Shown here in pieces: positions 30,933 through 40,265 of a DNA stretch of 64,000 nt. The notes under the pieces are model-generated. The model saw nothing but the letters and a program-made list of their open reading frames with translations. It did no database searches and was not told the DNA's origin. How positions within the stretch are numbered: the stretch's first letter is position 1; every line of letters starts with the position of its first letter. The stretch covers positions 8,384,001-8,448,000 of the forward strand of contig NC_021658.1 in NCBI RefSeq assembly GCF_000418325.1, in the 5' to 3' direction. Both the position numbers and the translations under genes were made by a program. Origin of the DNA: Sorangium cellulosum So0157-2. GTDB taxonomy: Bacteria > Myxococcota_A > Polyangia > Polyangiales > Polyangiaceae.

Positions 30933-31641
30933 GCCGGCGAGCGGCAGGTCGGCGGGCCGGCGGGTGGCGGGCTGATGCGCCGGCGCGGCGGGCGGATCCG
31001 GTGCGCCCGAGGGAGCTCCGTGTGCGGCGGGCGGAGGACCGCGCTCGGGGAGGTCGCGCCGGGGTCCGGGGGAAGAGCGCCGGCCGTCGCGGCAAGGAGA
31101 CCCCGGCTCGGGAGGCGGGTCGCCGGGGGACGGCGGCGGGATCCCCCGGGGCGGCGGCGAACGCCCCCGGCTCGGAAGGCGAGCGCCCCGCGGGGAATGA
31201 GCTGGGCGAAGCGGGGGGTGACTCGGACGAGCCGGGGGATGAGTCCGACGAGGTGGAGGACGAGGTGGAACGAGGCGGGGACGGCGTGGAACGAGGCGGG
31301 GGACGAGCGCGGCGAGGCGGGGGCGGCAGCGCAGGAGGCGGGGAGGCGGGCGGCGGAGGTGGGGAAGAGAGCGGCAAAGGGGCCGGGGAGAATGGAAGGG
31401 CTGGGCGAGGCGAGGAGCGGGCGTGGTAGAAGAGGGCGGGAGCATCGGCTGCGAGCGGTGGCGTGACGCGGAGAAGCCGGGGGGCGCTCGCAAGGCCGGC
31501 AGGTGTTTGAAAAGACGATGGATTTTGGGATGGCCGCGGGCGCGCGGGGCGGCCCCGGACGGCCGGAGCGAGGGGGGCGGCGGGGACCTCTCGCAAACCG
31601 GGGTGTAAGTGCGCGAAATGTCAGGTAGGCCTGGGAGGCCT
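30933..31641 (+). other. gene-free purine-rich stretch; CRISPR leader side
   Basis: No convincing gene. From about 31190 to 31440 the + strand is overwhelmingly G and A, with loose repeats of GTGGAACGAGGCGGGG-like words and many G runs, so it could form G-quadruplexes or R-loops. The last 150 bp before 31642 are the expected leader of the CRISPR array, judging by repeat orientation. Confidence 0.5.
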
Positions 31642-32722
31642 CTCTCCGCCGCTGAAAGGCGGCGGCCCCATTGAAGCATCCAGAGTGGCTCCGGTTCCGG
31701 CACAGCGAAAACCGCCTCTCCGCCGCTGAAAGGCGGCGGCCCCATTGAAGCGACCACCGCGAGCACGCTTCCGCCGCCCGGAATCACCTCTCCGCCGCTG
31801 AAAGGTGGCGGCCCCATTGAAGCCGCTGTTCCTTGAGCCACCGCTGGACGAGGGCGATCCCGATCTCCGCCGCTGAAAGGCGGCGGCCCCATTGAAGCCA
31901 GGGGGTCCGGCGCGCGCCGCAACGGTCCGCGCCAACTCTCCGCCGCTGAAAGGCGGCGGCCCCATTGAAGCCGGCCGAGGTCGCGCTGCGCGCTGACCAC
32001 ATCGAGCAGGAAGAGCTCTCCGCCGCTGAAAGGCGGCGGCCCCATTGAAGCCGGCCGAGGTCGCGCTGCGCGCTGACCACATCGAGCAGGAAGAGCTCTC
32101 CGCCGCTGAAAGGCGGCGGCCCCATTGAAGCTCCAGGACGATGTACGACCCCTCAGGGGCGGTCTGGAAGGACTCTCTCCGCCGCTGAAAGGCGGCGGCC
32201 CCATTGAAGCGCACTGCGTTTGCACTGCTCGATCATGCGTCTGAACTCTCCGCCGCTGAAAGGCGGCGGCCCCATTGAAGCTACGCCGACCACGTGCGAG
32301 GGTTCCGGCCCGCCTTCTACTCTCCGCCGCTGAAAGGCGGCGGCCCCATTGAAGCTAGACCTGGCGAACGTTGCCAGTGGCCTCGACGATCTTCTCTCCG
32401 CCGCTGAAAGGCGGCGGCCCCATTGAAGCATGCTCATCTCCATCCTCCCGCGCGCCTCGGCGCTCTCTCTCCGCCGCTGAAAGGCGGCGGCCCCATTGAA
32501 GCAATGCCTGGCATGATTCATGACCTCCCGTTGGGTGCTCTCCGCCGCTGAAAGGCGGCGGCCCCATTGAAGCCACTTCCACCCGAGGGCCTACGGGCAG
32601 CCGCCCCGCACTCTCCGCCGCTGAAAGCTGGCGGCCCCATTGAAGCGATTACGAGAGCGACTCGGACGTGCCCTTGGGAAGCGACGCTCTCCGCCGCTGA
32701 AAGGCGGCGGCTCCGTTGAAGC
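31642..32722 (+). CRISPR. CRISPR array, 15 repeats / 14 spacers, no cas genes in window
   Basis: The 36-bp repeat begins CTCTCCGCCGCTGAAAGGCG and ends CCCCATTGAAGC. Repeats start at 31642, 31716, 31788, 31863, 31936, 32016, 32096, 32175, 32246, 32320, 32394, 32467, 32538, 32611 and 32687; spacers are 35-44 bp. The repeat forms a 7-bp stem CCGCCGC/GCGGCGG with loop TGAAAG, and its 3' end ATTGAAGC would be the crRNA 5' handle. Mutated repeats at the right (32611, 32687) and the ATTGAA(G) end both indicate + strand transcription with the leader left. Spacers 31972-32015 and 32052-32095 are identical. No cas gene is visible in 64 kb, so the type cannot be assigned; variable spacer length would fit type III or some type I. 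Confidence 0.97.
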
Positions 32723-32767
32723 AAGGCCACGGCGACACGCGAACCAGGAGCAGAATCTGACGGCCGC

Positions 32768-33139
32768 ATGCGCCATCATCTCGCCTCAGCGATGCTGCTG
32801 TCCCTCTCGTGCGGGCTCTGCGCTGCATCGTGCGCCCTGAGTCCGGAAGCGACACGGGAGACGGACGCCGATACCAAGGCCTGGATCGCGGCCGTGGCCG
32901 GCGGTGTGCGGAACAGCCAGCAGGACTTGGACGTCTCGGAAAGCCTCGATCGCTTGGAAACACCAGCGGCGACGGATGTAACGCCGGACGCGGCTTCGCG
33001 CGGTAGATGTGAGGATGCCTGTATGGCCTATTATGGGGTCATCGACAGGTTCTGCTCGCAAGTCCCAGTGAAGTGGAAGGTTCGCTGCCATCTCGCGAAA
33101 GCGTCTGGAAACGCTGCGTGCCACGCGCGTTGTCCCTGA
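32768..33139 (+). CDS. small secreted Cys-rich protein
   Basis: A 123-residue protein with a signal peptide (LASAMLLSLSCGLCAASC) and possible lipobox CAASC. The C-terminal 45 residues hold six Cys in the pattern CEDAC, C, C, CHARC, suggesting disulphides. No family recognised. It begins 45 bp after the last CRISPR repeat. The next gene starts 48 bp downstream on the same strand; the two may be co-transcribed. Confidence 0.6.
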   Translation: MRHHLASAMLLSLSCGLCAASCALSPEATRETDADTKAWIAAVAGGVRNSQQDLDVSESLDRLETPAATDVTPDAASRGRCEDACMAYYGVIDRFCSQVPVKWKVRCHLAKASGNAACHARCP

Positions 33140-33186
33140 CGACCCGGTTGACGGGCCAGGGGGAGATCGGGTGCTATGATGCCAGC

Positions 33187-33557
33187 ATGGACATCATCGG
33201 CGAACGGAAGGTCGTCTTTCAGCCGGCCGGAGCGGAGCATGAGCGAGAAATTTCCCTTCGCATCAGCCGACCTCAACAGCGGCCGGATGACGGCTGGGAG
33301 GTCCAGATCGACATCTCGGATCCAGCGAACCGTGGAAACTACCGCCGGTGTGGGGAACCGACGGGCTAGGTGCGGTCATCCTCGGGATCTTCGCGCTCTC
33401 TAAGTACATCGAGTGGTACACCCAGAGAGGTCGTCTGACGTTGCCTGAACATGGAGAAACCGTGTTCCCGGAATGGGCACTCTTGCTGGAGGCGAGCACG
33501 CCGCCCGCTCCTGCCCAGGGGGCAACGCCGGTCATGGATGGTGAGACGGAAGGGTAG
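33187..33557 (+). pseudogene. DUF6968-like small protein, frame broken near 33328
   Basis: ATG 33187 opens a frame reading MDIIGERKVVFQPAG, REISLRISRPQQRPDDGWEV and QIDISDPA. Continuity then moves to another frame giving PWKLPPVWGTDGLGAVILGI, FALSKYIEWYTQRGRLTLPE and ending at 33557. The two halves read as one protein of about 123 residues, with the WxxPxxGxDxLxAxxLxxxxL pattern of small proteins I associate with DUF6968. The junction lies at 33327-33330 (GCG-AA-CCG), where one base seems missing. It is a real frameshift mutation or a sequencing indel. Function unknown. Confidence 0.65.
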
Positions 33558-33612
33558 GGCCTCGGACGTCGCCCCTGCTTGCCTGTCCAGCCCGCTCGCC
33601 GCTCCTATTCTC

Positions 33613-35161
33613 CTATTCAGGGAAACGCAGCGTCTCGACCTTGTTGCCGTCCTGCCCCGTGACCATCTCTTCCTCTTCAAACAACTCCCAGCTCGTGCCG
33701 CCCTTGCCCGGTGGTCCCAGCTCGTACGTGACCCCCTCGATCTCGAGCTGGTCCTCGTCGAGGTAGGCGATCCCGATCGAGTCGCCGCCGCGCCCGGGAC
33801 CGCCGTAGCCGCCGGGGCCGCCGTTGCCGCCGTTGGCCCCGTGGCAGGACCACATGCTGCCGTCGCCGAAGGAGCCGCCCGGCGCGCCTCGGCCGCCGTC
33901 GCCGCCGTCCTCGGGGGGCCCGCCGTCGCCGCCTGGGCCCGCGTCGAGGGTCATGATATGGGTGTCGCGCACCGTCACCTTGGCATGAAGCGCGACGATG
34001 CCGATGGTCGGGTGCCCGTTCTCGCCCCCTCGGCCGCCCCCTGCCGCCGCAGCCGCCAGCGCCTCCGGAGCCGCCGCCGGCGCCTCCCTTGGTGGTCACG
34101 CCGCACAGCGCGAATCCGCCTCGCTGACCGCCCGCTCCGCCGCCGCCCTGGCCCGGCGTGCCCCTCTCGCCGTCGCCGGCCTTGCCCCCTTCCCAGCCCG
34201 TCTCGGTGATTCGCCCGATGCCCTCGCCGCTCGCGCCCACCTTCCCCGGGTTCCCATCGCTCCCGGGATCCCCCCGCTCACAGGCGAAGTTTTCCCGCTC
34301 CCCACGTCCACCGCGCCCTGAGCTCGTGGGGTTCAACGCCGGGGGCGAGCCGGTGCCCCCGTCCTCAGCGCCGTCGGGCATCCCGTCGCCGCCTTTGCCG
34401 CCGAAGCTCGGCATTCCTCCTTCGCACCGGTTCTCCGCCACCGCTCCGCCAGGGACCGTGGCCGCCGAGCACGCGTGTCCCCCGTACTGCCCGTCAGGCC
34501 CCGCCGCCGCCTGATTCGGCCAGGGCCATTTCTCCCCGTGGCGGCCTCCCCAACCGTAGGAGGTGCGGATCTCGCTTCGGAGGATCTCCACCACGGTGTT
34601 GGACTGAACGAGCACCGAGATCGGCCCCTCCGACCGCGCACGGATGTTGGCGATCGTCGACCCCCCGTCGGCCGCGCCCGTGTCGCCCGCGCTCGCCGGC
34701 TCGACGGTCACGATGGGGTCGGAGCCCCTTATCTCCTGAAGGGTGGACAGCGGGCCAGAATCGGCGCGCCCCCAACGCCAGCAGTTGAAGCCCCCGAGGA
34801 GGTCCACGCCGGAGGGGAGCCTCACGTTGCCCAAGAACCCGTCGCTGCAGAGGAACACGCGGCCTCGCCCTCGACGCGCGAGATCGATGGCATATTGGAC
34901 GGAGAAGACCGGCTTGGCCTTCGTGCCAGGGTTGGCATCGTCGCCGCCCGCCGCAATCCCGGCGACGAACACACCGCAGCCATCGTCGAGGATATCGGCG
35001 GCCACGTGCTCGCGGCAGACCGACTCCGGCGGCGCCTCGTCCTGGCAGGATGAGGCGGAGCACGGCGTCCCGCCACCGTCTGCTACATCCGGCGTCGTGC
35101 CACAACCGATGGCCCATGACGATAGAATGATGACGAAGACAGTGGCGGCCGTATTGCTCAT
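33613..35161 (-). CDS. Gly-rich DUF1565-type lipoprotein, paralogue B (frame change near 34040)
   Basis: Starts at ATG 35161 behind AGGAG. The signal peptide has lipobox AIGC. A DUF1565-like block follows (CGVFVAGIAAGGDDANPGT, VQYAIDLARRGRGRVFLC, LPSGVDLLGGF), then strands of a right-handed beta-helix and a Gly/Asp-rich collagen-like stretch. At about 34037-34041, a run of five G on the coding strand, the frame must move by +1 to reach CGGRGGRGGENGHPTIGIVA and VTVRDTHIMTLDAGPGGDGG, ending ETLRFPE at 33613. Total length with correction is about 515 residues. It is homologous along its whole length to the gene immediately upstream. Probably a surface or secreted beta-helix protein. Confidence 0.7.
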
Positions 35162-35199
35162 GGAAGTCTCCTGCCGTGAATCGCCTGCACGAGAGCGGT

Positions 35200-36553
35200 T
35201 CATCGAGGTGGCGCCGGGGCGGGAGCATCGAACCGATACCAAAAGTAGGCGAATCCTGGAGCTCCCTTGCCGTCGTCCTCGTCCGGGGCTGCGTTCCCTG
35301 CGGGACCACCGCTTCCGCCGTTCCCGTGGGTAACGCTCGCACTTTGGGCAAGGGTGACCGTTGCGCCCACCGAGGCAACGCCGAGCGCAGCCGCCGCTGC
35401 CTCCCGAGCCGCCCGCCGCACCCCCTTGGGGTCTATCTTGGCACGAGTTCATATCGCCCCGCCCCTTGCTGCCGCCGCCGCCGCCCCCGCCATGGCCAAC
35501 GCCGCCGTTCTTCCCGTCTTCACCTCGCACGCCGATCCACCCGTCGACGCCGAGGTGACCAGGACCCACCGCGCCGGCCGCACGACCGGCGGGAGCACCG
35601 TCGGCGCCTCTGCTCCCGCCCGTGCATTTCGTGATGTCCGCGCCGACGCCTCCAAGGCCGTCGCCGTTCGGATTATCCGCGGACATCGGCTGTCCCGGAA
35701 CGCCATCGCCGCCGACGTCGAGCCCACCGTCGCCGCCGTATCCGCCGACGGACTCGGTGCCATCGTCGCACCTCGTCACGACCGGACGAGCGCCCATCAC
35801 GACGTCCGCTGTGCACGCGTGCGCGCCGTCCCTTCCCTGCTCGCCGTACGTCGCCCGTTCGGTGGGCGCGTCCTCTCCCGGCTCCCCATCGCCGCCGTCG
35901 CCCGCGGCGATCACGCTGTCCCGCACGATCGCCCGCGCCCCCCGGCTCAAGATCATCGCGATCGACGACTTGCCATCGCGCGCCGAGGCGTCCGCCGCCA
36001 CGGCGCGCACGCCGAAGATCACGGACGTCGCCTCGTTCTCCGCGACGACCGCCTCGTCCCCGCCGAGGACCCGCACCGGGATCCCGTCGGGCGGCGCGAT
36101 GACGGTCGACGCGTTCGGCCCCGCGAACGACCCCCCATACGACCACTCATCGCCGCCGTCACAGCGACGGCTGCCCCAGAGGTCGACCCCGGAAGGCAGC
36201 GTGATCTCCTCGGCGAACGCCCCACCGCAAGCATACACCCGCCGGGTCGGCGCCTCGCCGTCGCCTCGGCCGCTCGCGGCGAGCCCGATCGCGTGTTGCA
36301 TCGTCTTCACCGGCGCGCTCTTCGTGCCCGGGCTCTCGTCGTCGCCCTGCTCGCTGACGAACACCCCGCACTCGTCCAGCGCCGGCGCCGTCGCTGGGTC
36401 ACCCTCACAGGGAGACTTCGGCAGGGAGAGGCAGACGCGTTCGTCGTAGCAGCTATCGTCGTAACCGCACCCGGAGAGGCCCCCCGCGCCGCCCGTGGAG
36501 AGCGTCCCCACGGCGAGCAGCAGCCGCATTCGTCGCAATTCGGGAAGAGGCAT
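35200..36553 (-). CDS. Gly-rich DUF1565-type lipoprotein, paralogue A (frame change near 35390)
   Basis: Starts at ATG 36553, 9 nt after GGGAG, 15 bp downstream of the PEGA gene. Lipobox LSGC is followed by the same DUF1565 block as its paralogue (CGVFVSEQGDDESPGTKSAP, VKTMQHAIGLA, VYACGGAFAEEITLPSGVDL), beta-helix strands and a Gly-rich region ending GGAAGGSGGSGGC. The natural continuation ALGVASVGATVTLAQSASV, THGNGGSGGPAG, ending APPR at 35200, is in the +1 frame; the change falls about 35385-35410. Corrected length is about 450 residues. The total span is 1 modulo 3, as in its paralogue. Tandem duplication of the pair is evident. Confidence 0.7.
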
Positions 36554-36568
36554 GTGCTTGCTCCCTGA

Positions 36569-37666
36569 TCACCACGCGCCGTAGGCCACGAGGCCAAGCT
36601 GTGCCGGCGTCACCGTCGGCGTCAGCGCGAGCCGAGCTTTCGTGGGCTCAGTCCGCAGAAAAGAGAGATCCGCGAAGAACGAAGCCAATGTCGCGGCGCC
36701 GACGAGGCCGCTCGTCACCACCATCGCCGTGCCGAGCCCGGCGAAGAGGTCGCGCTCTCGCCGGAGGCGCGTCAGCTCGGAGCACGTCGCGGGCTTGGGC
36801 GGTTCCCGACACACCCCCGGCGAGACCCCCGCCGCGTCGAGCCTCGCGTTCCGCTCGTCGAGGTCTCCATCCGTCGTGCTCGCGCGGACCATGAAAGCTG
36901 CGCCGAGCGATCCTGCTGCCACGGTCAAGCCGATGCCCGCGATGCGCAGCGTTCCCGGCCAAGATGCCCACGGGCTCGAGGCCTGCGGGCGCGCAGCGGG
37001 CGAAGCGCTCGCGGCCTCCGGCGCCGCCGGCGCTTCCTTGGCGCCGCTCACCGGAAGGCGCGGCAGCTGCATCGCGATCTCGATCTCCGAACCCGCGCTG
37101 GCGCTGACGACATGCAGCGCGTCCTCACGGCCAGGCGCCCGGGCCCGCACCATGTGTCGTCCGGGATCGAGGAACAGCTTGTAAATCCGCTCAGTCCGAC
37201 CGATGGATTTGCCGTCGATGAGCACCTCGGCGTCCGGCGGATCGACGGACAGCAGGACTCGAACGAGGTAGAACGCTGCCCGCGCCTGTCCGACTTCGAA
37301 TCGTAGCCGGACCTCGTCCGTGAGCGCATGGCCCTGCTCAAGGCTCCAGGTCAGGTGCTCCGCCGCCTCACGGTACTTGCGGAGCGCGAGCGCACAGAGG
37401 CCCAGCTCGCCGGCGAGCTCCGCGCGCTCGCCGATCGCGCTGGGCACCGCCTCTGCGGCGTCGAAGGCCGCTTTGTAGGCGTAGTAGGCCTCGTGCCATT
37501 TCCCTAGCTTCCGCGCGTTCCGAGCACGGCCGACAAGGTCCTTCACCGCCGAACCAGCGGCTGGTGCCGGGGTCGAATGCTGCCCCTCCGCGTCGGCTGC
37601 GCTGGCCAAGCCCGTCGAGGCGCCAAGCGCTAGAAGAGAAGAATGAAGAGCAGCGGCCTGCCGCAA
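36569..37666 (-). CDS. TPR/PEGA-domain membrane protein
   Basis: A 365-residue protein. Signal peptide (residues 1-23), a TPR-like helical region (AYYAYKAAFDAAEAVPSAIG, LGLCALALRKYREAAEHL), and a PEGA domain at about 138-205 (LLSVDPPDAEVLIDGKSIG, YKLFLDPGRHMVRARAPG). An Ala/Pro/Ser linker and two hydrophobic segments (about 240-262 and 315-340) flank a short Cys-containing loop. PEGA domains are surface-associated beta domains frequent in myxobacteria. It appears to head an operon with the two Gly-rich lipoproteins (15 and 38 bp gaps), suggesting a joint role at the cell envelope. Confidence 0.75.
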   Translation of the reverse strand: MRQAAALHSSLLALGASTGLASAADAEGQHSTPAPAAGSAVKDLVGRARNARKLGKWHEAYYAYKAAFDAAEAVPSAIGERAELAGELGLCALALRKYREAAEHLTWSLEQGHALTDEVRLRFEVGQARAAFYLVRVLLSVDPPDAEVLIDGKSIGRTERIYKLFLDPGRHMVRARAPGREDALHVVSASAGSEIEIAMQLPRLPVSGAKEAPAAPEAASASPAARPQASSPWASWPGTLRIAGIGLTVAAGSLGAAFMVRASTTDGDLDERNARLDAAGVSPGVCREPPKPATCSELTRLRRERDLFAGLGTAMVVTSGLVGAATLASFFADLSFLRTEPTKARLALTPTVTPAQLGLVAYGAW

Positions 37667-37912
37667 CGCATCCAGGGACGCTAGTTGCGCCTAGCGCACG
37701 ACGTCAACCGAGATCCAATCGCTGGAGAGCAGCGCTTTGTGCGAGAATTTCGTGGTGAATGGCGGAAAGAACCGGTTCTCTCTGGTTGCCGGTCAGCTTG
37801 TAGCCGGCCGGGGTGGCTGAAGTCACATTTCACCGCATCGTCACACTGAGGTGTCGGCGCCGCCGATCGCGACCGCTCCCTGTTCCTCCGCCGCCGTTAC
37901 CATGGCCTACGC

Positions 37913-39184
37913 ATGCCGCCCCCCCCGCCGCCCGCACCGCAGCCGCAGCCCCCGTCCCCGCCCAAGCCGCCTTTCTCCCTCGCGGACGGCGCCATCGCCG
38001 CCCTCGTGGCCACCGGCTACGGCGTGCCCCCGGTCGCGGCGCTGCTCTTCGGCGCGACCGTGCTCGCGCAACTCGGCGGCGCCCTCATCCTCGTCGTGGC
38101 GCTCGGCATCGCAGGGTGGCTCGCCCTCACGGTGTGGACCTACCGCGCCATCCGCCGCCGCGGCCGCCGCCCCTTCCAGGTCGCCTCCGAGGTGCTCGCG
38201 CTCCTCCTCCTGCCGGCCTGGGGCCTCGCCTACAGCCACGAAGCGAACCACGCGTGCGAAGTCCAGGCGTGCGACGCCGGCACCACCGCGTTCCGCCCGC
38301 TCGCCGAGCCCGAGGTCTACGGCCTCCTCGCCCTGCACGCCCTCACCGCCCTCGCTTACGCCATCTCACGGCGCCGGCCCGCAGCGCTCCCCGGCCCCGC
38401 GGAGCTCGCCATCCATGCTGCCCTGCTCCTCGGCCTCGCCCTCCACGCCCTCCTCGCCGTGCACTTCGGCCCCTGGGTCGTCGCCGGCCTGCTCGTGCCG
38501 CCGCTCTTCCTCCCCTGCATCGCGCCGGTCATCACCGTCGTCCTCTACGCCGTCGAGCTCCGCGCCCGCCTCGTGCGGCGCGGCGTCGAGGCCAGCGCCC
38601 CCGCCCCGCTCGCCGGCGCGGACGCCGCCTACCGCGCCGGACCGCCCCAGGTGCCGCTCCCGCCGCCGCCCGCCATCCACCGGCCGACCCTCTGGCGCGC
38701 CCTCGCCGCCTCCCCGGTCCTCCTCGGGATCCACGCCGTCGTCCACGCCGCCTGGCTGGGACATCCCTCGGCCGCGCTCCAGGTCTTCACCCGCACCTGC
38801 GGATACACCCTCTCGCAGCTCCCGATCGTCGAGCTCCCCGGCGACTGCCATTACCTGTGCACCGTCGCGGCGCGCGGCCACGCCTGGCTGGTGCGCCCAA
38901 TCCGGCTCGGGCGGCGGGGCGGCACGCCGATCCTCGTCAATCGCCAGCTCGCGATCGCCAACGCCTTCGAGGATCTCCTGCACGAGCGCTGGCCGCGCTT
39001 CGGACGCGCGGCGCGCCGGCTCTACGACCGGCTGGGGCTGCCCGTGAGCCGGTACATCCGCGCCGCCTGGGCCGCCGATCTCGTCTACCTCGCGATGAAG
39101 CCCCTGGAATGGGCGTTCTACCTGGCGCTCCTGCTGCTCGACCCGCGCGCCCCCGAGTCGCGGATCGACCGCATGTACCGCTGA
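37913..39184 (+). CDS. polytopic membrane protein, DUF6688-like
   Basis: A 423-residue protein: a Pro-rich N-terminus, several membrane helices (about residues 30-75, 95-112, 140-215), and a conserved C-terminal region. The latter contains LPGDCHYLCTVAARGHAWLV, PIRLGRRGGTPILVNRQLAI, ANAFEDLLHERWPRFGRAAR and MKPLEWAFYLALLLLDPRAP. The combination resembles DUF6688 proteins, whose function is unknown. ATG 37913 begins right after a GC-rich gap that separates it from the divergent PEGA gene. Confidence is high that it is a gene, moderate for the family. Confidence 0.75.
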   Translation: MPPPPPPAPQPQPPSPPKPPFSLADGAIAALVATGYGVPPVAALLFGATVLAQLGGALILVVALGIAGWLALTVWTYRAIRRRGRRPFQVASEVLALLLLPAWGLAYSHEANHACEVQACDAGTTAFRPLAEPEVYGLLALHALTALAYAISRRRPAALPGPAELAIHAALLLGLALHALLAVHFGPWVVAGLLVPPLFLPCIAPVITVVLYAVELRARLVRRGVEASAPAPLAGADAAYRAGPPQVPLPPPPAIHRPTLWRALAASPVLLGIHAVVHAAWLGHPSAALQVFTRTCGYTLSQLPIVELPGDCHYLCTVAARGHAWLVRPIRLGRRGGTPILVNRQLAIANAFEDLLHERWPRFGRAARRLYDRLGLPVSRYIRAAWAADLVYLAMKPLEWAFYLALLLLDPRAPESRIDRMYR

Positions 39185-39369
39185 TCGCCGGGGCCGCCGC
39201 GACCGCCGCCGCCGGGCGGCGCTTCGGGCACGGGTTCAGCGGCGAGCTCGACGACGTCGGCATCGTGCTCCCCTCGCGCATCGCCGGCACGCCGCGAGAC
39301 GACTTCGGTTATTTCAACGTGAGCTTGGCGCTCGACGCGAGCCCAGCGCGGCAGAGCCGCCTCGACACC

Positions 39370-40170
39370 ATGGACTTTCATCGATCCAGATCGATTCGCG
39401 CCGGAGCCTCCTCGGCGGACCGCTCGACGAAGATCCGGCGCAGGTTCTTGCACATGGTCTGCGGCGCCGCCGCCTTGCTCGGCGGCGTGCTGCACGGCTG
39501 CGGCGGCGACGGAGGCGACCCCGGCGGGATCGGGCTCGAGGACTTCGTCAGGGTGGAGTCGGAGCTCCACTGCCGCCTCTCCTATGACTGCTGCTCTGCC
39601 GCTGCCCTCGACAACCCCTTCCTCGCGACGTCGAAGGAGACCTGCGTGCAGTTCAGGTACGGCATCCAGCAGGCGCGCCTGCTGCCGACCCTGCGCGCGT
39701 CCGTCGCGGCGGGGCGCCTCGTCTATCACCCCGACAGGATGCGCGCCTGCGTCGATCGGCTGAACGGCGCCGGGTGCGCCGCGACCGACGCCGACTGGCT
39801 CTGCCTCTTCGACGTGTTCGAGGGGCAGGTGCCGCTCGGGGGAGAGTGCACCGTCGAGCACGACTGCGAGAACTGGCATTGCGTCAAGCCGGACCCGGAC
39901 GCCGAGGTGGGCACCTGCGCGCCGTGGTCGCCCGACGGCGCGGTGTGCGAGACGTTCGTCGAATGCGACAGCGGCCGGTGCGACATCTTCGGGACCGACA
40001 CGTGCGGGCCGCGGCTGCCGGAAGGCAGCGACTGCGTCCTGGGCCCGGACTGCGAGACGTACAACTGCCCCGAGGACACGGGGACGTGCGGGCCGCCCCT
40101 CGACGACAACGGCTGTCCCGTCGACGGGCTGTTGCTCGACAACAAGACGCCGGCGGGCAGCTGGTACTGA
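39370..40170 (+). CDS. Cys-rich secreted lipoprotein
   Basis: About 266 residues from ATG 39370, with a twin-Arg-containing N-terminus, hydrophobic segment and lipobox LHGC (Cys44). A shorter start at Met29 is possible. The C-terminal half has repeated Cys modules (GGECTVEHDCENWHC, GAVCETFVECDSGRCD, GSDCVLGPDCETYNCPED) resembling the Dickkopf/EGF-like disulphide knots often found in myxobacterial surface proteins. No enzymatic motif is seen. Probably an outer-surface protein of unknown role. Confidence 0.7.
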   Translation: MDFHRSRSIRAGASSADRSTKIRRRFLHMVCGAAALLGGVLHGCGGDGGDPGGIGLEDFVRVESELHCRLSYDCCSAAALDNPFLATSKETCVQFRYGIQQARLLPTLRASVAAGRLVYHPDRMRACVDRLNGAGCAATDADWLCLFDVFEGQVPLGGECTVEHDCENWHCVKPDPDAEVGTCAPWSPDGAVCETFVECDSGRCDIFGTDTCGPRLPEGSDCVLGPDCETYNCPEDTGTCGPPLDDNGCPVDGLLLDNKTPAGSWY

Positions 40171-40265
40171 TCGCGTCGCCCGCGACGCGCGGGTCATGAC
40201 GCGGATAGCAGCGCTTCGCCGCGCGGCGGCGACCGCCGCGCGGCGCGCTGGAATCCGGCGTCAGC

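Noticed and set aside
29331..32225. 964-codon minus-strand open frame spanning the propeller lipoprotein and CRISPR array
   Set aside because: It crosses a CRISPR array and is Arg/Pro-rich without domains; the + strand lipoprotein has a lipobox and AGGAGG.
31620..32780. Several minus-strand frames with repeated GFNGAAAFQRRR or MGPPPFSGGE words
   Set aside because: These are translations of the CRISPR repeat in different frames. Such products are a known annotation artefact; the 36-bp repeat and variable spacers explain them fully.
40171..40265. A gene start in the GC-rich stretch after the Cys-rich lipoprotein
   Set aside because: Short convergent gap; no ribosome binding site or coding signal.
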